The notes: a model not told the origin generated them from the letters alone. A stretch of DNA of 64,000 bases from Plantago major (GCA_026545765.1 CM048839.1:4300835-4364834), one strand, 5' to 3'; shown: positions 11,180-23,674, numbered from the stretch's first letter. Program-made: numbers and translations.

Positions 11180-13122
11180 GAATATAATTCCAATCTCTTT
11201 GTTTTGTGTAATTATGGAAAGATCAAAAGTAACAGAAAACAATTACAAAAGCTAATTTAAGGCAATTATTACATTCCGAAAATAAATCAGCTGTGCGAAA
11301 TAACTAGGGGTTTCAATATCCATTCTCCATGCCGTTGTGGAAGTCTTCAACGTTGTTGTTCTTGTGCTACTCCGAAGGTGAAAGTTTTTACACTGCTATG
11401 TAGTTCCTGTAACTAATCTCAGTCTCAGTCAATTCCTTTGCAGTAACTAATCTCAATCTCAATCAATTCCTTTGCAGAGTACTCTACATAATTATTTTTT
11501 CGAGCATCAGATTCTCAACAAGATATGCATAACTAAGCTTTAGTAGACTCGGATTGATTTGATAAAATTTAGATAATGAAAACTAAGCTTTAGTAGAAAC
11601 TGCAAGTTGAAACAATCCGTGTTCAACAACCATTATATTTGCGTGGATTGATTCATTCGGTTTTTGTCTAGGGTTATCTGACTTAGGAAGGCTGTGCCTG
11701 TGTGATACCTTTTTTTACAAAACTATCATAAAGTACCACGAATAGATATACAAGCCAAAGACACAGAAACCGAATTAGTTAGTCAGCACGACCATTTCCT
11801 GATTGTCACTGAAAAGTTGAGAATTTTTTTTGCCAAAACCAATTTTGATTTATGCTCATCACTCGGAATCGGGAAATTCTTCGTAGAACAGCTTAGTGAA
11901 CATGAAAACGAAAAAAAACCCTACTAATTGGGGAAAACCTTATTTCGATCTCAAATCAAATAAAACTCACCTATTAATCTGTCTTCGTTGTCGATCTGTT
12001 GATTTCCCCAATTCATCAGTCGATATGTCTTCATTGTCGAAATTGAAAGAAAGTCGTGATGTTTGTATATGTCGATTTTCCCAATTCATCGGTTAATCTG
12101 TCGTGATCTTTGTATATGTCGAATCGTGGTATAATCAGACTCATTTGTACTCCGATTAGAAAATAAAACAGAGTCGAAATGGAAAGAAGAAAAAGAGGCG
12201 AGATAGTCTAATGAATACGGATTAGGCAGAAGAAGAGGCGAATCGTTTAGGGTTCGAACAATAGGAAGATAAAGAGAGGAGAGTATGAGTTTTTGTGTAT
12301 TAGGAGAAAAAAAGAGAGGAGAGAGTAGGAAGAAGAAGAACCGAGATCTGAAAATTGGGACGAGAGTATGAAAAACGAAATAGCAGATAAAATTAGACTC
12401 TCCTGATATTTGTTGCTTTATATACTAGGGTTTTGAGGGTTCCATTTAGTTCTTCTTAATTCGTTTATTCTAATTCACCTTAAACCTTCTAAACATTTAT
12501 TTAGTTTCTTGCCTATAACTCTACTTATTTTCTATTTAATCTTATCATTAATTTAGTTTGTTATTTGTCGTATAATAGCTTTGTCTGCATCAGTCTCAAG
12601 CGCAAATTCACCTTAATTCGTATGGACCTAATTTTATGTCATCAATTCTATATATACTCATTTTTTATACTCATAATATATTATTAAGTCATAAAATAAT
12701 CAATCTAATAATTAGAAATGTCAAAACCCGGAGATATTGTACCATTATCGTCCGTTACTGAGATGACCCGGGTGAGAAGCATTGTGGTCCGTGTGCTGCA
12801 CCATTAGGTTCAACCGGACAGGTTTAGGAAAGAGGGACTAGAACTATTCTTGGTCGATAAGGAGGTATTGTTATGAATAATTTTTCCATTGTATATGTAT
12901 TGATTAATCTGTCTATCTCATACAAGTTTAAATGTTTATTACCCATACACAAACAAAAAATGTCAATAACAATAATCTTATAATCTTAGTGTCTCAAATC
13001 TTATTAAACCGCCTCTAAAAATCTACAGTACAATGATTACTTAAGCAAAGAACTAAATTTTGCATTCTAAATTTGTGAATATAGTATCAAATTGCATCAT
13101 GAAGATAATTGTTATAATGCAC
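11180..13122. other. Spacer with a promoter-like stretch and short repeats
   Basis: No gene is supported. At 11980-12125 a segment of roughly 50 bp (TTTGTATATGTCGA with CCCAATTCATC) recurs two to three times. On the minus strand, a TATATAAAG box (plus 12417-12425) is followed by pyrimidine-rich, leader-like sequence and a 37-residue ORF beginning MSLIIPRFDIYK that I do not recognise. The rest is AT-rich and featureless. Confidence 0.4.
12417..12425 (-). promoter_or_regulatory. Candidate TATA box without a recognised gene
   Basis: TATATAAAG on the minus strand is followed by about 300 bases of CT-rich, leader-like sequence. No convincing coding exon lies downstream, so this may mark a noncoding transcript, a decayed gene, or chance. 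Confidence 0.25.
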
Positions 13123-13130
13123 ATTGTAAC

Positions 13131-14274
13131 CAGTGTTTGAAAAAACGGACCGAGGTTCGAACCGGTCATGCTATAATATACTGGTTTGATCGGTCGAATC
13201 GGTTGAACCGCCGCACAATAATACATGCATAAATAATTAATAATTAATACATGTGAATATTACCCACAAAATAATAAGTTAATAACAATGACTTGTAATT
13301 AATTAAGCTTTATGATGTATAAATTAATACTGCCAACAATGAACAAACGTAATTAATTAGGCAATGAGGTATAAATTAAGTGATCATGATGCAAAGATCA
13401 AACACTATATAACTAATAATTAATTAATAATTAATTCTCCAATTCAAAGCATTTTTACTGTGTCTCTCTGTTCTCTTACTGAAATTGGTACTTGTTTTTC
13501 ATTAATGCAACTGCAGGGGAACTCACGCCTAATTGATGCCATCAATTAAAACTTCTTTATGAATTATTTAAATAATTAAGAAACAAGCAGGTTGCTAGCT
13601 GTGTTTGATCAGAAACCGAGGCATACTATCCAGATATATAGCACGTTAAAAGCATAAATCCAATAGTCTAGAACCAAACTATATACATATTCAGAAACAG
13701 AGCATGCGAAATTGAAACATAAAGTCCAACAGAGCATGGCGAAATTCATCATAATTCAAAAATAAAAGGCATACCAGAGTTCGAGCTTCAGTTTGGTACT
13801 TATGAAAGTGGCCATAATTCGAAGAAGACGGAAGAGATGAAGCTATAGTTGCGTACAAGAGGTGAAGAACAGACGGCATAACAGAGCGAAGAAGGTGAAC
13901 TGAAACGCTTTTTTTTTTTTTTTTTTTTTAGAATAACTGAAACGTTTCTGTGTTAGGGTAAGGCTCTGTTATTTTCAACTGAAATTTACTGAACTGAACT
14001 GAATTGTAGTATAAAATATAACTAGGCTGAACTGAACTGAACTGAACTGAATGGGTTTTAAGTTGAAAAGAACAGAGCCTAAATAACAAATTTTTTTTTA
14101 CCTTCCAAAATCCCGGCGGGTGACCGGTTACCGAGTCAACGGTTTTGCACAAAACAGCCCGATTTTCCGGTTCTGTAGCTGGGCGGTTCTCATTAGCTAA
14201 CCAACCCGTTTTTCTTACTTTTTTTCGGTTCGAACGGTTGGACCGCCCGATCCGTTTCGATTTTTCATACATTG
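13131..14274. mobile_element. Non-autonomous hAT-like transposon with perfect 8-bp target repeats
   Basis: The 1,144-bp element is bounded by ATTGTAAC at 13123-13130 and again at 14275-14282. The ends are CAGTGTTTGAAAA and, read inward from the right, CAATGTATGAAAA (11 of 13 match). Both subterminal regions are full of CGGTTCGAACCGG-type motifs, as is usual for hAT ends. No transposase frame is visible. A Tourist-like MITE (13962-14079) sits inside it and is therefore younger. A (T)n run of about 20 lies at 13910-13930. Confidence 0.88.
13962..14079. mobile_element. Tourist-like MITE, copy 2, nested in the hAT element
   Basis: A 118-bp element between TAA repeats (13959-13961 and 14080-14082). 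The inverted ends GGCTCTGTTATTTTCAACT and ..AGTTGAAAAGAACAGAGCC match closely, and the arms carry ACTGAACTGA repeats. It is the best preserved of the three related copies. Confidence 0.88.
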
Positions 14275-14994
14275 ATTGTAACATTCAAACTTTTCGATAC
14301 GATATATAATTAATATGTAGTCAACGAGATCTTACAGAGACATATGAAAGATATAAATTGTTGACAAAAATGGAAAAGTAAAATGAGCAAAAAAACAGCA
14401 ACTGTTGTGATCAAATCGAAAGTATATCCATAAGGTAAGAAAAGCGGAACCCCTTTGTTTCAATCTTCTTTTTCACTCTCATACCCGAGTAACATTTTAC
14501 ATTCACGGTCAACAAATTGTATACCGAGCAAGCTCTCACGCACTTAGAACTCAATTGTTGCTCTATTGCGCATCGAGTCTCCTTAATCCACGAACTTACA
14601 TGTCATTTTCCAACGTAGACAACAAAAATATTTATATTATAAAAAGTGGACCAAAAAGCTGTATAATTAGATATTACTACTATTATTGATAGTATTTTCA
14701 CATATTTTCTAATTTATTAAAATTATAATGTCATATTATTTTTCTAATTGTCGAATTTCGATCACACTCGATTTCGAATTCCGCTGTACCGGACCTAGCT
14801 CACTACATTATAAGCTAAAGCTACTAGACTCCAGCAGAAGAAAGAAAGGGCCCAAAACCAAAACCCCTATTTCTTCATCTTTCCACACCACTCACACACA
14901 GCTCAATTTCACTTCAAAGCTCCATCACTTCTCTTCTCCAGTGAATGCAATTCCCCTTGCTTCTCTAGCCTCAGCAAGCTCCATCGATCGATCC

Positions 14995-17503
14995 ATGGCC
15001 AACAATCCAGGCGAAGCTCCTTCCGATGACTTTCTCGAGCAAATCCTAGGTTTTCCCGGCTATGGAGGCGGAGACGATTCCAATTTGACCGGAAATGATG
15101 CTTCCCAACCTCCGATGATGCTCCAGCTCGGCTCGGCTCACGTCGGCGGCGCCATGGGAATGGGCCTCGGGCCGTACGGTGGGGGAGGGTTTCCGCTCGG
15201 ATTGAGCTTGGAACAGGGAAAGGGGTTAGGGTTTGGTGATGCCTCGGGAAGTGGAAAGAGGTTTCACCGTGATGATGTTGCTGCTTCTTCCTCTCTTAGA
15301 CCTGTAGGTGTTTGATGAAAATTACTGCATGTGCTTGGTTTTGTTTTTACTTGGGTGTTCTCTGATTTTTGTGCGATTTGGCTGAGTTTTGTGTTTATGC
15401 CGTTTTAAGAAGCTGATTCTGTTAATTGTTGAGGAAAATATTGGAGAGATTGAATTTAAGACTGTGATTACTAATTAGAGACTGATTAGTTTAGTTCATT
15501 TTGTGAGTATCCTGAGCTGCGGATTCTCGAAATGATTAGTGTCTGTTAGAGATTGTTTTAAATGCCAATGTGTTGCTGGGAGAGGTAGCTGATGATTATG
15601 AACTGTCATTTTGATTTGGCACAGGGTTTTCGGGGACAGCCGATGACGAATGCAGTTCCTGCAGCACCGCATCCTCCTGCAATTCGCCCAAGGGTACGAG
15701 CTAGGCGAGGCCAAGCTACTGATCCACACAGCATAGCTGAAAGGGTAAGAAGCTTAATAACATGTTCACGAGAAAGACTGGCTATTAAAATTGTCTTCTA
15801 GTTCACGGATTTTGTGCCTCGGTGTAGTTGGCTATACAATTTAGTATACAGCAACCATTGTGTGAAGTTGATTCTCTAGTCAACGAGACGGCCTACGCAC
15901 TCTTGTAACTTGATATGCATATATAATGAGTAATGACAATCAATTGGTTTCAACTTTCAAGATATTCTATAGTTCTGTAGTGAGAGTGGAATTAGTCCAT
16001 GGAGACTGGATCCTGCCAATTTATTGCTAACTGATAGTTTATGTGGCTTCTTTTTTATGATGCAATCATTTGACCTTATGAATCGACCCTGAAACAAAAT
16101 ATGACTTTTATCTTCTGCCCTTCTATTGCAGTTGCGCCGAGAAAGGATTGCAGAAAGAATAAGAGCACTACAGGATTTAGTTCCCAGTGTCAACAAGGTC
16201 AGCTATCTCTATACTATCTATACTCAAATTAGGACTTAAATGGGTACGGTGTGCTCACACTGAACATCTCTATGGCTTCTCCTTAGTTGCCTAGTGGGGA
16301 TATGAAACTGAACAGTTGATTCAGTTGAGAAGATTCACTTCTTCTGATCCAAGCCTGGGAAGATGTAGCATATCGCTGTTGTTTTATCTCTTCTTTTTTC
16401 CCTTTCTTCCGAGAGCTTCTTCCTGTGGCTATTTCACTTTGTAAATCCTCTGGCCATTATTTTTGCTAATCGTCTAATCACCTGTGCAGACTGATAGAGC
16501 TGCTATGCTTGATGAAATTGTGGATTATGTGAAGTTCCTGAGGCTCCAAGTAAAGGTAGGCCAATAGAAATACTTTGGTCAATTAAACACAAATAAATTG
16601 TTAAGATTTAGATAGTGTGCTTCATACTTCATTCATCAACATCGTCAGGATTTTCTGCATTTGCATTTTCAGGATTACTTGTTTGTAGTATATATTTTGA
16701 GACCAAAGAAGTATATAGAATGGCACACTGCTGCTTTTGTCCCAATAACACCTTTCATGGCTGTCATAAGGTTTAACTTGATTCCCAAAAATAAAATAAA
16801 AAAGAAATAATTCAAAGTTCCATGTCAAGTGTTATAATATATGGTTGATACTTCAATCTAGTAATTCAATTCTGAAGTGTAAATGCCTTTTTTGGCTGCA
16901 TAATGTAGCTCTTGATGATATAGCTATGATAGTATAGTTTGTCTTGGCAATCATGATTCATCAATTGTTATGAAAAAATGATGCCATTCAATGAAGGAAA
17001 GATGTTTGAAATCATTGTTGATTTTCATTCCGTGGACATTAAAAAATGTCATAAATTCATAGTTTCTGCCATAACTTAGTATTGACTTCACCTTAATTTA
17101 AACCATCATTCTTCCAGGTGTTGAGTGTTAGTCGATTGGGAGGAGCTGGTGCTGTGGCTCCACTTGTGACAGACATCCCAATATCAGCAGTAGAGGTAAT
17201 TGTTATAATAGTAAGTATAAACAAGTAACTTTTGCCAAACTTTCTTGATGTTTCTTACATAGTTTATGTTTGGATTTACAGGAAGATGGCAGTGATGGTG
17301 GAAGATCCCAGCCAGCCTGGGAGAAGTGGTCTAACGATGGCACAGAACGTCAGGTAGCTAAGCTGATGGAAGAAAATGTCGGTGCTGCAATGCAATTCCT
17401 GCAATCCAAAGCTCTGTGCATCATGCCTATATCCCTCGCCTCAGCTATTTACCACACACAACCCCTAGAGCCGGTGAAGTCAGAGCCGACACCCCCTTCC
17501 TAA
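14995..17503 (+). CDS. UNE12: bHLH transcription factor, UNE12 type
   Basis: A nuclear DNA-binding regulator of the UNE12/LRL (Lotus roothairless-like) bHLH subgroup. Six exons (14995-15303, 15625-15744, 16132-16197, 16490-16555, 17118-17195, 17282-17503) join in frame to 286 residues. The N terminus [20 protein letters not shown] is the diagnostic UNE12 opening. A Gly-rich part follows, then the bHLH at about residues 136-190 with basic-region H138, E142 and R146, the set expected for G-box (CACGTG) binding. Helix 2 is [30 protein letters not shown]. The C-terminal part contains [20 protein letters not shown] and ends SEPTPPS. The frame is open upstream of this ATG, but family alignment fixes MANNPG as the start. 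A 7-codon upstream ORF (14945-14968) lies in the leader. Lengths of 66 nt for exons 3 and 4 fit the conserved bHLH intron positions. Confidence 0.93.
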
Positions 17504-18692
17504 CTTCCAAATACGACAAACATGCTAAAGTCCCATCTAATCCAAAACTTCCTATTTTACCCCGTAGTTGAAATCTTAGTCAGACGCCACCCCAAATGAA
17601 AGCCGTTGTTTTTTTTCTTGAAAGCAACGGAAACGTACACCTCACAGTCCTTGCAAGATTCAAGTAGGAGGGAAAGAAGGAAATGTCAAACTTCCCTTGA
17701 TGTGCTGCGCTTTTTTCTATCAATGGTGGGACACAAGGAGTACTGGTGGTGAGTGATGAAAGCACTTTGGTAAGTGGATTTTGGGACCCGTACATAGATA
17801 AATTGTAGTAATTGTAATCTTTGCTGCTTTGAGTGGTAGTGGGATGTGGATAGTTGGTTGTTATTTAGAGCAGATAATGGAGTTATTTTGTATTGCAAAG
17901 TAGAATGTTTTGTCTAAAAAGGAAGCAGCCTCTATTGTATGTCTAGTGGGTTGGTTTCGGTAGGACAGCTGACTTTTCCCCTCTTATCTTGTGTGTTTTA
18001 TGAATTATCATTATGGTGATGATAGACTGGCCGATAACAATAAGCTATGGGTCCAGCCGGGAGCTGTAGCGCGGCTGAGAAAGGTGAAAGAAATAATTGT
18101 CACTCGGTGCCCATTTTAACTTGATTGTTAAGTTTTCCTTGTCAGGGGATCTGTATACATGTCATGACTCATGAGGTTTCCTTGCGATGCTACTGTTTTC
18201 TCCATGCAGTAGAGCTCATTTGCTTTACCTGGAAATTTTAGGACAATTAGTGTTTGGTATAGAGTTGAAACTGTGAGTTGAGGAAGAAAGTTTAACTTAA
18301 TTTTACAGGTTTTAGCTCACTCAATTTGGGCAGATATTGATACAAAACATGCGTGAACTCAAAGGAATTGATTCGCTGAGACCAACTTATATGTTTTAAC
18401 AGATAAATTGAATAAAAACATTTGCTCTCGAACCTGTGTTTGTCGCCAATGTACCAAGTGTGCTGTTACTCCAACAGAGAAGAATGGGGTATGTGATATG
18501 CTTACTCTATGGTCCATGCCCATGAACTTCATATATTCTTTAGTTTTAGGTGTCCCGTAAAACTTTATAACAAATACTAACCCACAATAAGAGGGGTAAA
18601 AACGTCGTTCAAGTTTTTCGAAGCTGAATAAGTACAAATGTTGGAATGATTCTACTATAACGAGCACAATAATTACGCTAAATGGTCCTTCA

Positions 18693-18740
18693 GGCCCAAC
18701 ACTCTGTTAAATGGGCCTTTGTGAATTATTTAAATGGGCC
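18693..18740. promoter_or_regulatory. Three site II (TGGGCC) motifs in 48 bp
   Basis: GGCCCA at 18693-18698 and TGGGCC at 18712-18717 and 18735-18740. Such clusters bind TCP factors in promoters of plant growth and housekeeping genes. No start codon or exon that I recognise lies near, and the bHLH stop is 1.2 kb to the left, so the role here is unclear. Confidence 0.35.
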
Positions 18741-19751
18741 ATGCGCTGTATGTTGATGATGAGGCTGGGGGACTGCATCAGCGCTAGAAGCCTAGAGGTA
18801 CAACATCACATAAAACTGGAAATGTTGTCAATCTAATCTCAGAAACTGGAAATGTTGTCAACATCACTCCATTCTTTTTAAAACATTAAACAAAACTGGC
18901 AAATGGCAATGTTCAATCAAATGCAATTAGTTCTTACATGAAACTGTCTGTCAATCTAATCTCAGAATTAGTTTGGTGTTTCAAACGGTAAACATGTAAA
19001 CTTGAAGCTAAAAACACGTGTCATTCGAATATATTTATTTCTCTCTTCAAATTTTGTGTATGTAATGCAACACAGTATTGACGCACACTGCTTTAATGTA
19101 TATTATACTTATATCAGATTCATATCATTGCTTTAAGTCTCATAGTAAGCATCAAGAAACGTTGAGTATGCTAGTATAACATAAACTACACTACTGAATT
19201 TTTAGATCACATATTAGTATGTTTGTATTGGCACAAATATAACCCAAGATTCGTTTTGTGATTAGAAAGTTGAGTAATTTACAAGTGGGCTTTCTAAAAC
19301 TCACGTTCAGATAATGCTCCTTAATTTATCCAGCCTTTTTATAAGGTTTGGCTAAAGTCACAGTTCATTAATCATCATCTTGATAATTAACCGCCGGCAA
19401 GTTGGAGCCAATAGAAGCACTAACCACAGCTCATATGTCAGAACAACAACTAAACAAAATTGTGTTTCAATTATTAATTCAAAATCATTGCCAGGCAAAA
19501 ATAAATTAAATTAATTATCAGACTTAATAATTAATCCATTTTCTTTGTCGACTAATTTGTAACCTGCTGGGGTTATCAATTATTGTGAAATATCGATAAA
19601 AAATGCTGAACACTTTAGTTTTAAATATAATATATGGAATATATGACACTAATACATTAACTAATGGCAATCAATTAGTACTATATACTGGATCTCAATT
19701 ATTTTGCACCTAAAATGCCTACACTTCCCTTACTACTCGCTCTAGAACAAG
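18741..19751. other. Spacer without a gene
   Basis: AT-rich. AAACTGGAAATGTTGTCAA occurs twice near 18815-18860 and CAATCTAATCTCAGAA occurs twice (about 18830 and 18953), small direct repeats. A G-box-like AACACGTGTC lies near 19013. No coding region is supported. Confidence 0.5.
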
Positions 19752-19754
19752 TAA

Positions 19755-20006
19755 GGCTCTGTTATTTCCAACTAAAAACTCATTCAGTTCAGTTTCATTC
19801 AGTTTAGTTCAGTTCAATTCTGCTTAGTTATATTTTATACTACTTGATTCGATTCGATTCGATTCAGAAAATTACGGTTATAAGGCTATTCTTCAATCGC
19901 AATTTATTGAATCTGTAGATATAAATATAATCGAATCGAATCAATTGTAGATAAAATATAACTAGCAGAATTGAATCGAATGAGTTTCGATTGAAAATAT
20001 AAGAGC
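19755..20006. mobile_element. Tourist-like MITE, copy 3
   Basis: A 252-bp element between TAA repeats (19752-19754 and 20007-20009). The left end GGCTCTGTTATTTCCAACT is nearly the same as copy 2; the right end ..ATAAGAGC is more diverged. The interior has TCAGTTCAGT-type and GATTCGATTC repeats in inverted arms. It is longer than its relatives, partly because these short repeats have expanded. Confidence 0.75.
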
Positions 20007-20009
20007 TAA

Positions 20010-21285
20010 AAAATACACAATAATAGAGCTAATTTTGTTAACATTAATATATCGTCAAATTATTTTTTGTATTGATTTTAACAAAAAGTTTCCTAAAGTT
20101 TGGTAGGAAAATTTGTGCTAATTGAACCAATACCCAATGTGTAGATTTTTCAAATTAATGAGAAGTACCTACTACAACATTTGAACTTTTTCTACAATAT
20201 GTACCTGGTCGATTTTAAGAGTTAGAGCGGGCACATTTTATTTCCACAATCCGCTGGCGATGACATCTCAACTTTTTTCGACTTGGTGGCTAGAACGTTT
20301 AGGTAGATATCATTCTAGACTCGCAACAAAGCGCATCCAACCAAGGGCTCAAGTTGAACTGTGGTGGCTTGGAAAATGCAGGTTTTCTTCAAAGAGTTGC
20401 TCTGTAATGAATGTTTAAGATTAAGTAGAACTTGTGTAGCAAATGACGAGAAATATACAGTCAGGCCAAATTTTACCAGAACTATTAGAGGATTGGTTTT
20501 GTTTCAGACCATATTCATTCAGTGTTTCTCCATTACAAATTTTGATTTGTTCATGGAAACTGGAAACCATTTATTCATTTGAGTTTATGGATTTTCCTTT
20601 TCCTCCCAAATTCTTGATGCCTAAACATCCAATCGAATTATTCTTTTAGTCGGTCTTTTCGAGAATTCTAGTTTTAGTTGTTTATGCATAGAAGGAAAAA
20701 TCAAATTTGATTTTGGGCATAGACATTTTTGCAGCCAAGGGACTTCTATATTGACGATCGCTTCAAGCCAAAAACGCCACCGGAGCTAGCATTGGCTTCG
20801 TATTTAAGATCAACATTCGCAATTTCTAAAGTCATTTCTAACAAATCTAAGCTCAACTGGTAATACGTTATCCCAGTAAGACGAAAACCATTATTGATGT
20901 TCCATTCGCAACAAACCAAATTTCACATTGGCAAACACAAACTGAAGCTCCAACATCCATATATCTCAGAATCAGATCAATCTGAAGCCCAGTGCAAACC
21001 ATTGATTTCTAAAACATACTATGACAGTATTATGGTATGTATACTTTGTAAATACATAAAATTTCTCAACAAACATATAATAATACCAAATTTAAAAACA
21101 AACACCAAAAAGAAACAGCAGATGAAGAACGCAACAAGTTCTCTATATCTTTTTGTACATACACATATCAAAAAAAGAAAAAAAAATCTAAAAAATGAAA
21201 AACTACAACAGGCTTCTCGCTGGATTAGTCGCATATATCGGATACCATTAAAAATCGAATAAAAAAAAAACCGCAGGTAAAATCC
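20010..21285. other. Spacer downstream of Aux/IAA gene 1
   Basis: I find no gene here. The segment just below 21286 is A/T-rich and is probably the 3' UTR of the minus-strand Aux/IAA gene. Scattered short open frames show no recognisable motif. Confidence 0.5.
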
Positions 21286-21956
21286 CTATTGTGCCCCCAA
21301 CCCTTTCGCGTCAGATCCCTTCATGATCCTCAACCTTTTGCAGGAAGTCACAAACATCTCCCATGGCACATCTCCAACCAGCATCCAATCTCCATCCTTA
21401 TCCTCATAAGTCAACGCATTCTCAGTTCCATTGCAGTTCTCAAATCTGCACTTGAACATCCCTTCCAAGCCTTTCAGCAGATCGCTGTAGTTTTTGTAGC
21501 ATTTCAGATCTACTTTCCTCAGAAACGGAGCTCCGTCCATGCTCACCTTCACAAACATACCAGATCCGTCGGATTCCGGCTTGCTCTGCTGCGTCAGGAC
21601 GTTTTTCCGGTAGTTTCTCACCGGAGGCCATCCGACTACTTGAGCTCTGTTGAAGAATCAGTAAAATGTTAAGTCAATGTTACCTCAATTTCAATTTGGC
21701 TGTACGTTAGGCTGAAATGATTGTACGTGAATCGGAATTGGAAAACTTACTTAGGAGCAGGAGGAGAGAGATCGGATTTGTCCATCTGAGGAGAAGCTCG
21801 CTTGTTGTTGTTGTTGAGTGGAGAAGAAGAAGAGGATTGTGGCTTATCGTCTTCTGGAGCTGGTTTGTCGTCCGATTGAGTACCGGGTAAGCCGAGAGTG
21901 AGCTCAGTAGCTTTGAGATTCTTCATATCGTCTTGATAAATCGCTTCCATTGTCAT
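21286..21956 (-). CDS. Aux/IAA auxin-responsive repressor, gene 1
   Basis: A short-lived nuclear repressor that blocks ARF transcription factors and is degraded through TIR1/AFB receptors when auxin is present. Exon 1 (21751-21956) and exon 2 (21286-21646) give 188 residues. Domain I holds the EAR motif in TELTLGLPG, which recruits TOPLESS. A KR pair precedes domain II, whose degron is [14 protein letters not shown] with an intact GWPPV core. The C-terminal PB1 domain has the basic face in [16 protein letters not shown] and the acidic OPCA part in [19 protein letters not shown], followed by [11 protein letters not shown]. It reads [10 protein letters not shown] at the start; the second ATG (at 21950) would be two residues shorter. 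The [23 protein letters not shown]-like opening resembles the IAA1-4 group. The PB1 domain is uninterrupted by introns, unlike the gene at 48.7 kb. Confidence 0.95.
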
Positions 21957-22080
21957 CTCTTTGCTGTGTGAGTTGATTGGAGATGGTGAAGTTCTGTTGA
22001 ATTTTGTTGTGAGAGAAGAGAAGAGAAGAGGAGAATGTATTTCAGGTGTGAGTTGTGAGTGGAGGATAATGGAGAGGATG

Positions 22081-22087
22081 TTTTATA
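22081..22087 (-). promoter_or_regulatory. TATA box of Aux/IAA gene 1
   Basis: TATAAAA on the minus strand lies 125 bp upstream of the start codon, followed by a CT-rich leader. The spacing suits a plant TATA promoter. I saw no canonical TGTCTC auxin response element in the nearest few hundred bases. Confidence 0.55.
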
Positions 22088-23452
22088 GAGGAGATGATAA
22101 GAAGAGAGAGATGGGTTGTTTCTAATAAATCCTTTCTTATTTTTAATTGAAATCAAGTGTTGCTACCACTCAATGGTACACCGGTTTTACTCTACTCGAC
22201 GGGTTCATGTAATATTCTATACGTATAACCACGTAAATTAAGTTTAGTCAAGTTTAGACTCTAGGTGCATAAACTTGATCTGGTTTAATTTGAACTTGTG
22301 ACGAGGATAATATTACTCCGATACAATAGGTTTAGTAGAATCGAGAAATTTAGTCAGAGCTAGGAGCTAGATAGATGTAGTTATAATAGTTTCGTAAGTA
22401 ATATCCACCTTTAAATATGAGATAAATATGTCAAATAACAATACATGAATCTATGAAAATGTAAATTTACTTATATTTTGTGAATGCACTTATATACGTT
22501 TCATAAATGCAGTCAATCGAATTTAACTTTAACTACGAATTAATATTAAAGTATAAATGTAAAATTTTCACTTGAATTATATAAATAAGATTTACAATGT
22601 CAAGTTTTTTTATATGATTTAATTACACATTTTATCGTTACCGTTTATAATTAATTGGTAGTTCGTTGATCATACAAAATAAAGACGGGACAACTTATTC
22701 GGTAGGAAATGACAGTAGTATTTGATTATTCTCCGTGTGGGTATGAAATTGAGAGTGGGCCACGCGCGGGAGGAAAAAGACACGCGCTGGATGAGTGGTG
22801 AAGAAAGGATGTGCGTGTAAAATAGGAGATGTAGGGACAGGAATATTGAAAGAACAGATGGATAGAGAGAGGTGTTGGGAAAAATTGGGGAAAAGGAAAG
22901 GAGGGACATACTATGCACAACTATTACTGGAGTATTATTGTTTTTCAATTTAATCAATTACCTGTGGCTGACAAGGGGACAAAAGTGGGACACTTTGCAG
23001 CTGCCTATTTATGTGCTCTGTCTGCTAAATTCAATCCCTCTCTCCTTCGCGATTAGGATTTAGAATTAGATCATCTTTATCAAAACCAAGGGAAAATTAT
23101 CAAAGGTCCCCATATAGTGGGTAGTAACACTTTTATCCCTTTAATTTCAACATTTAATTTTCAAATATGATCTTATTTTTAAACGTCATATTTTCTAGTT
23201 TTCTTCTTTTTCATTTTACGAGTGTCCAATATGCAATATTTATAAATAATAATAAATATTTCCAAATCATTAAACGTTATAATTAAAATAAATTAGATGA
23301 CAAAATCCTAAAAATACTAAAAATCATTAAACGTTATAAATTAGTTTTCTAATTTTTAAAACTAGTTCTAAAAATATACAATGATTACAAAACGAAATAA
23401 AATTATATTTCAAATATAATCTTTCAAAAAATAACAAACATATTTAAAGATA
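22088..23452. other. Upstream region of Aux/IAA gene 1
   Basis: AT-rich with a more GC-rich patch near 22755-22795 (GGGCCACGCGCGGG and ACACGCGCTGG). It probably contains the promoter of the Aux/IAA gene. No coding region is supported. Confidence 0.4.
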
Positions 23453-23672
23453 CTCCCTCCGTCCCAATTTCATTTACCCGTATTCTGTTTTGGTCCGTTC
23501 CAAATTCAATTACCCATTCCTTTAATGAAAAATCTATCTCCTACTTTATTCAATATATCTCATACTTTATTCAATCTATTTTCCACTTTATTACCATCTC
23601 TCATACTTTATTCATTTTTTTCTTAAAACTTGTGTATTGCCCCGCGTGTAATTGAAACCGGGACGAAGGGAG
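23453..23672. mobile_element. Stowaway-like MITE
   Basis: A 220-bp element between TA repeats (23451-23452 and 23673-23674). Inverted ends CTCCCTCCGTCCCAATTTCA and ..TGAAACCGGGACGAAGGGAG match over about 20 bp. The interior is AT-rich and noncoding. Confidence 0.88.
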
Positions 23673-23674
23673 TA

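Noticed and set aside
13140-13165. GGTTCGAACC resembling a tRNA T-arm
   Set aside because: There is no acceptor stem or anticodon arm around it, and it belongs to the hAT subterminal repeats.
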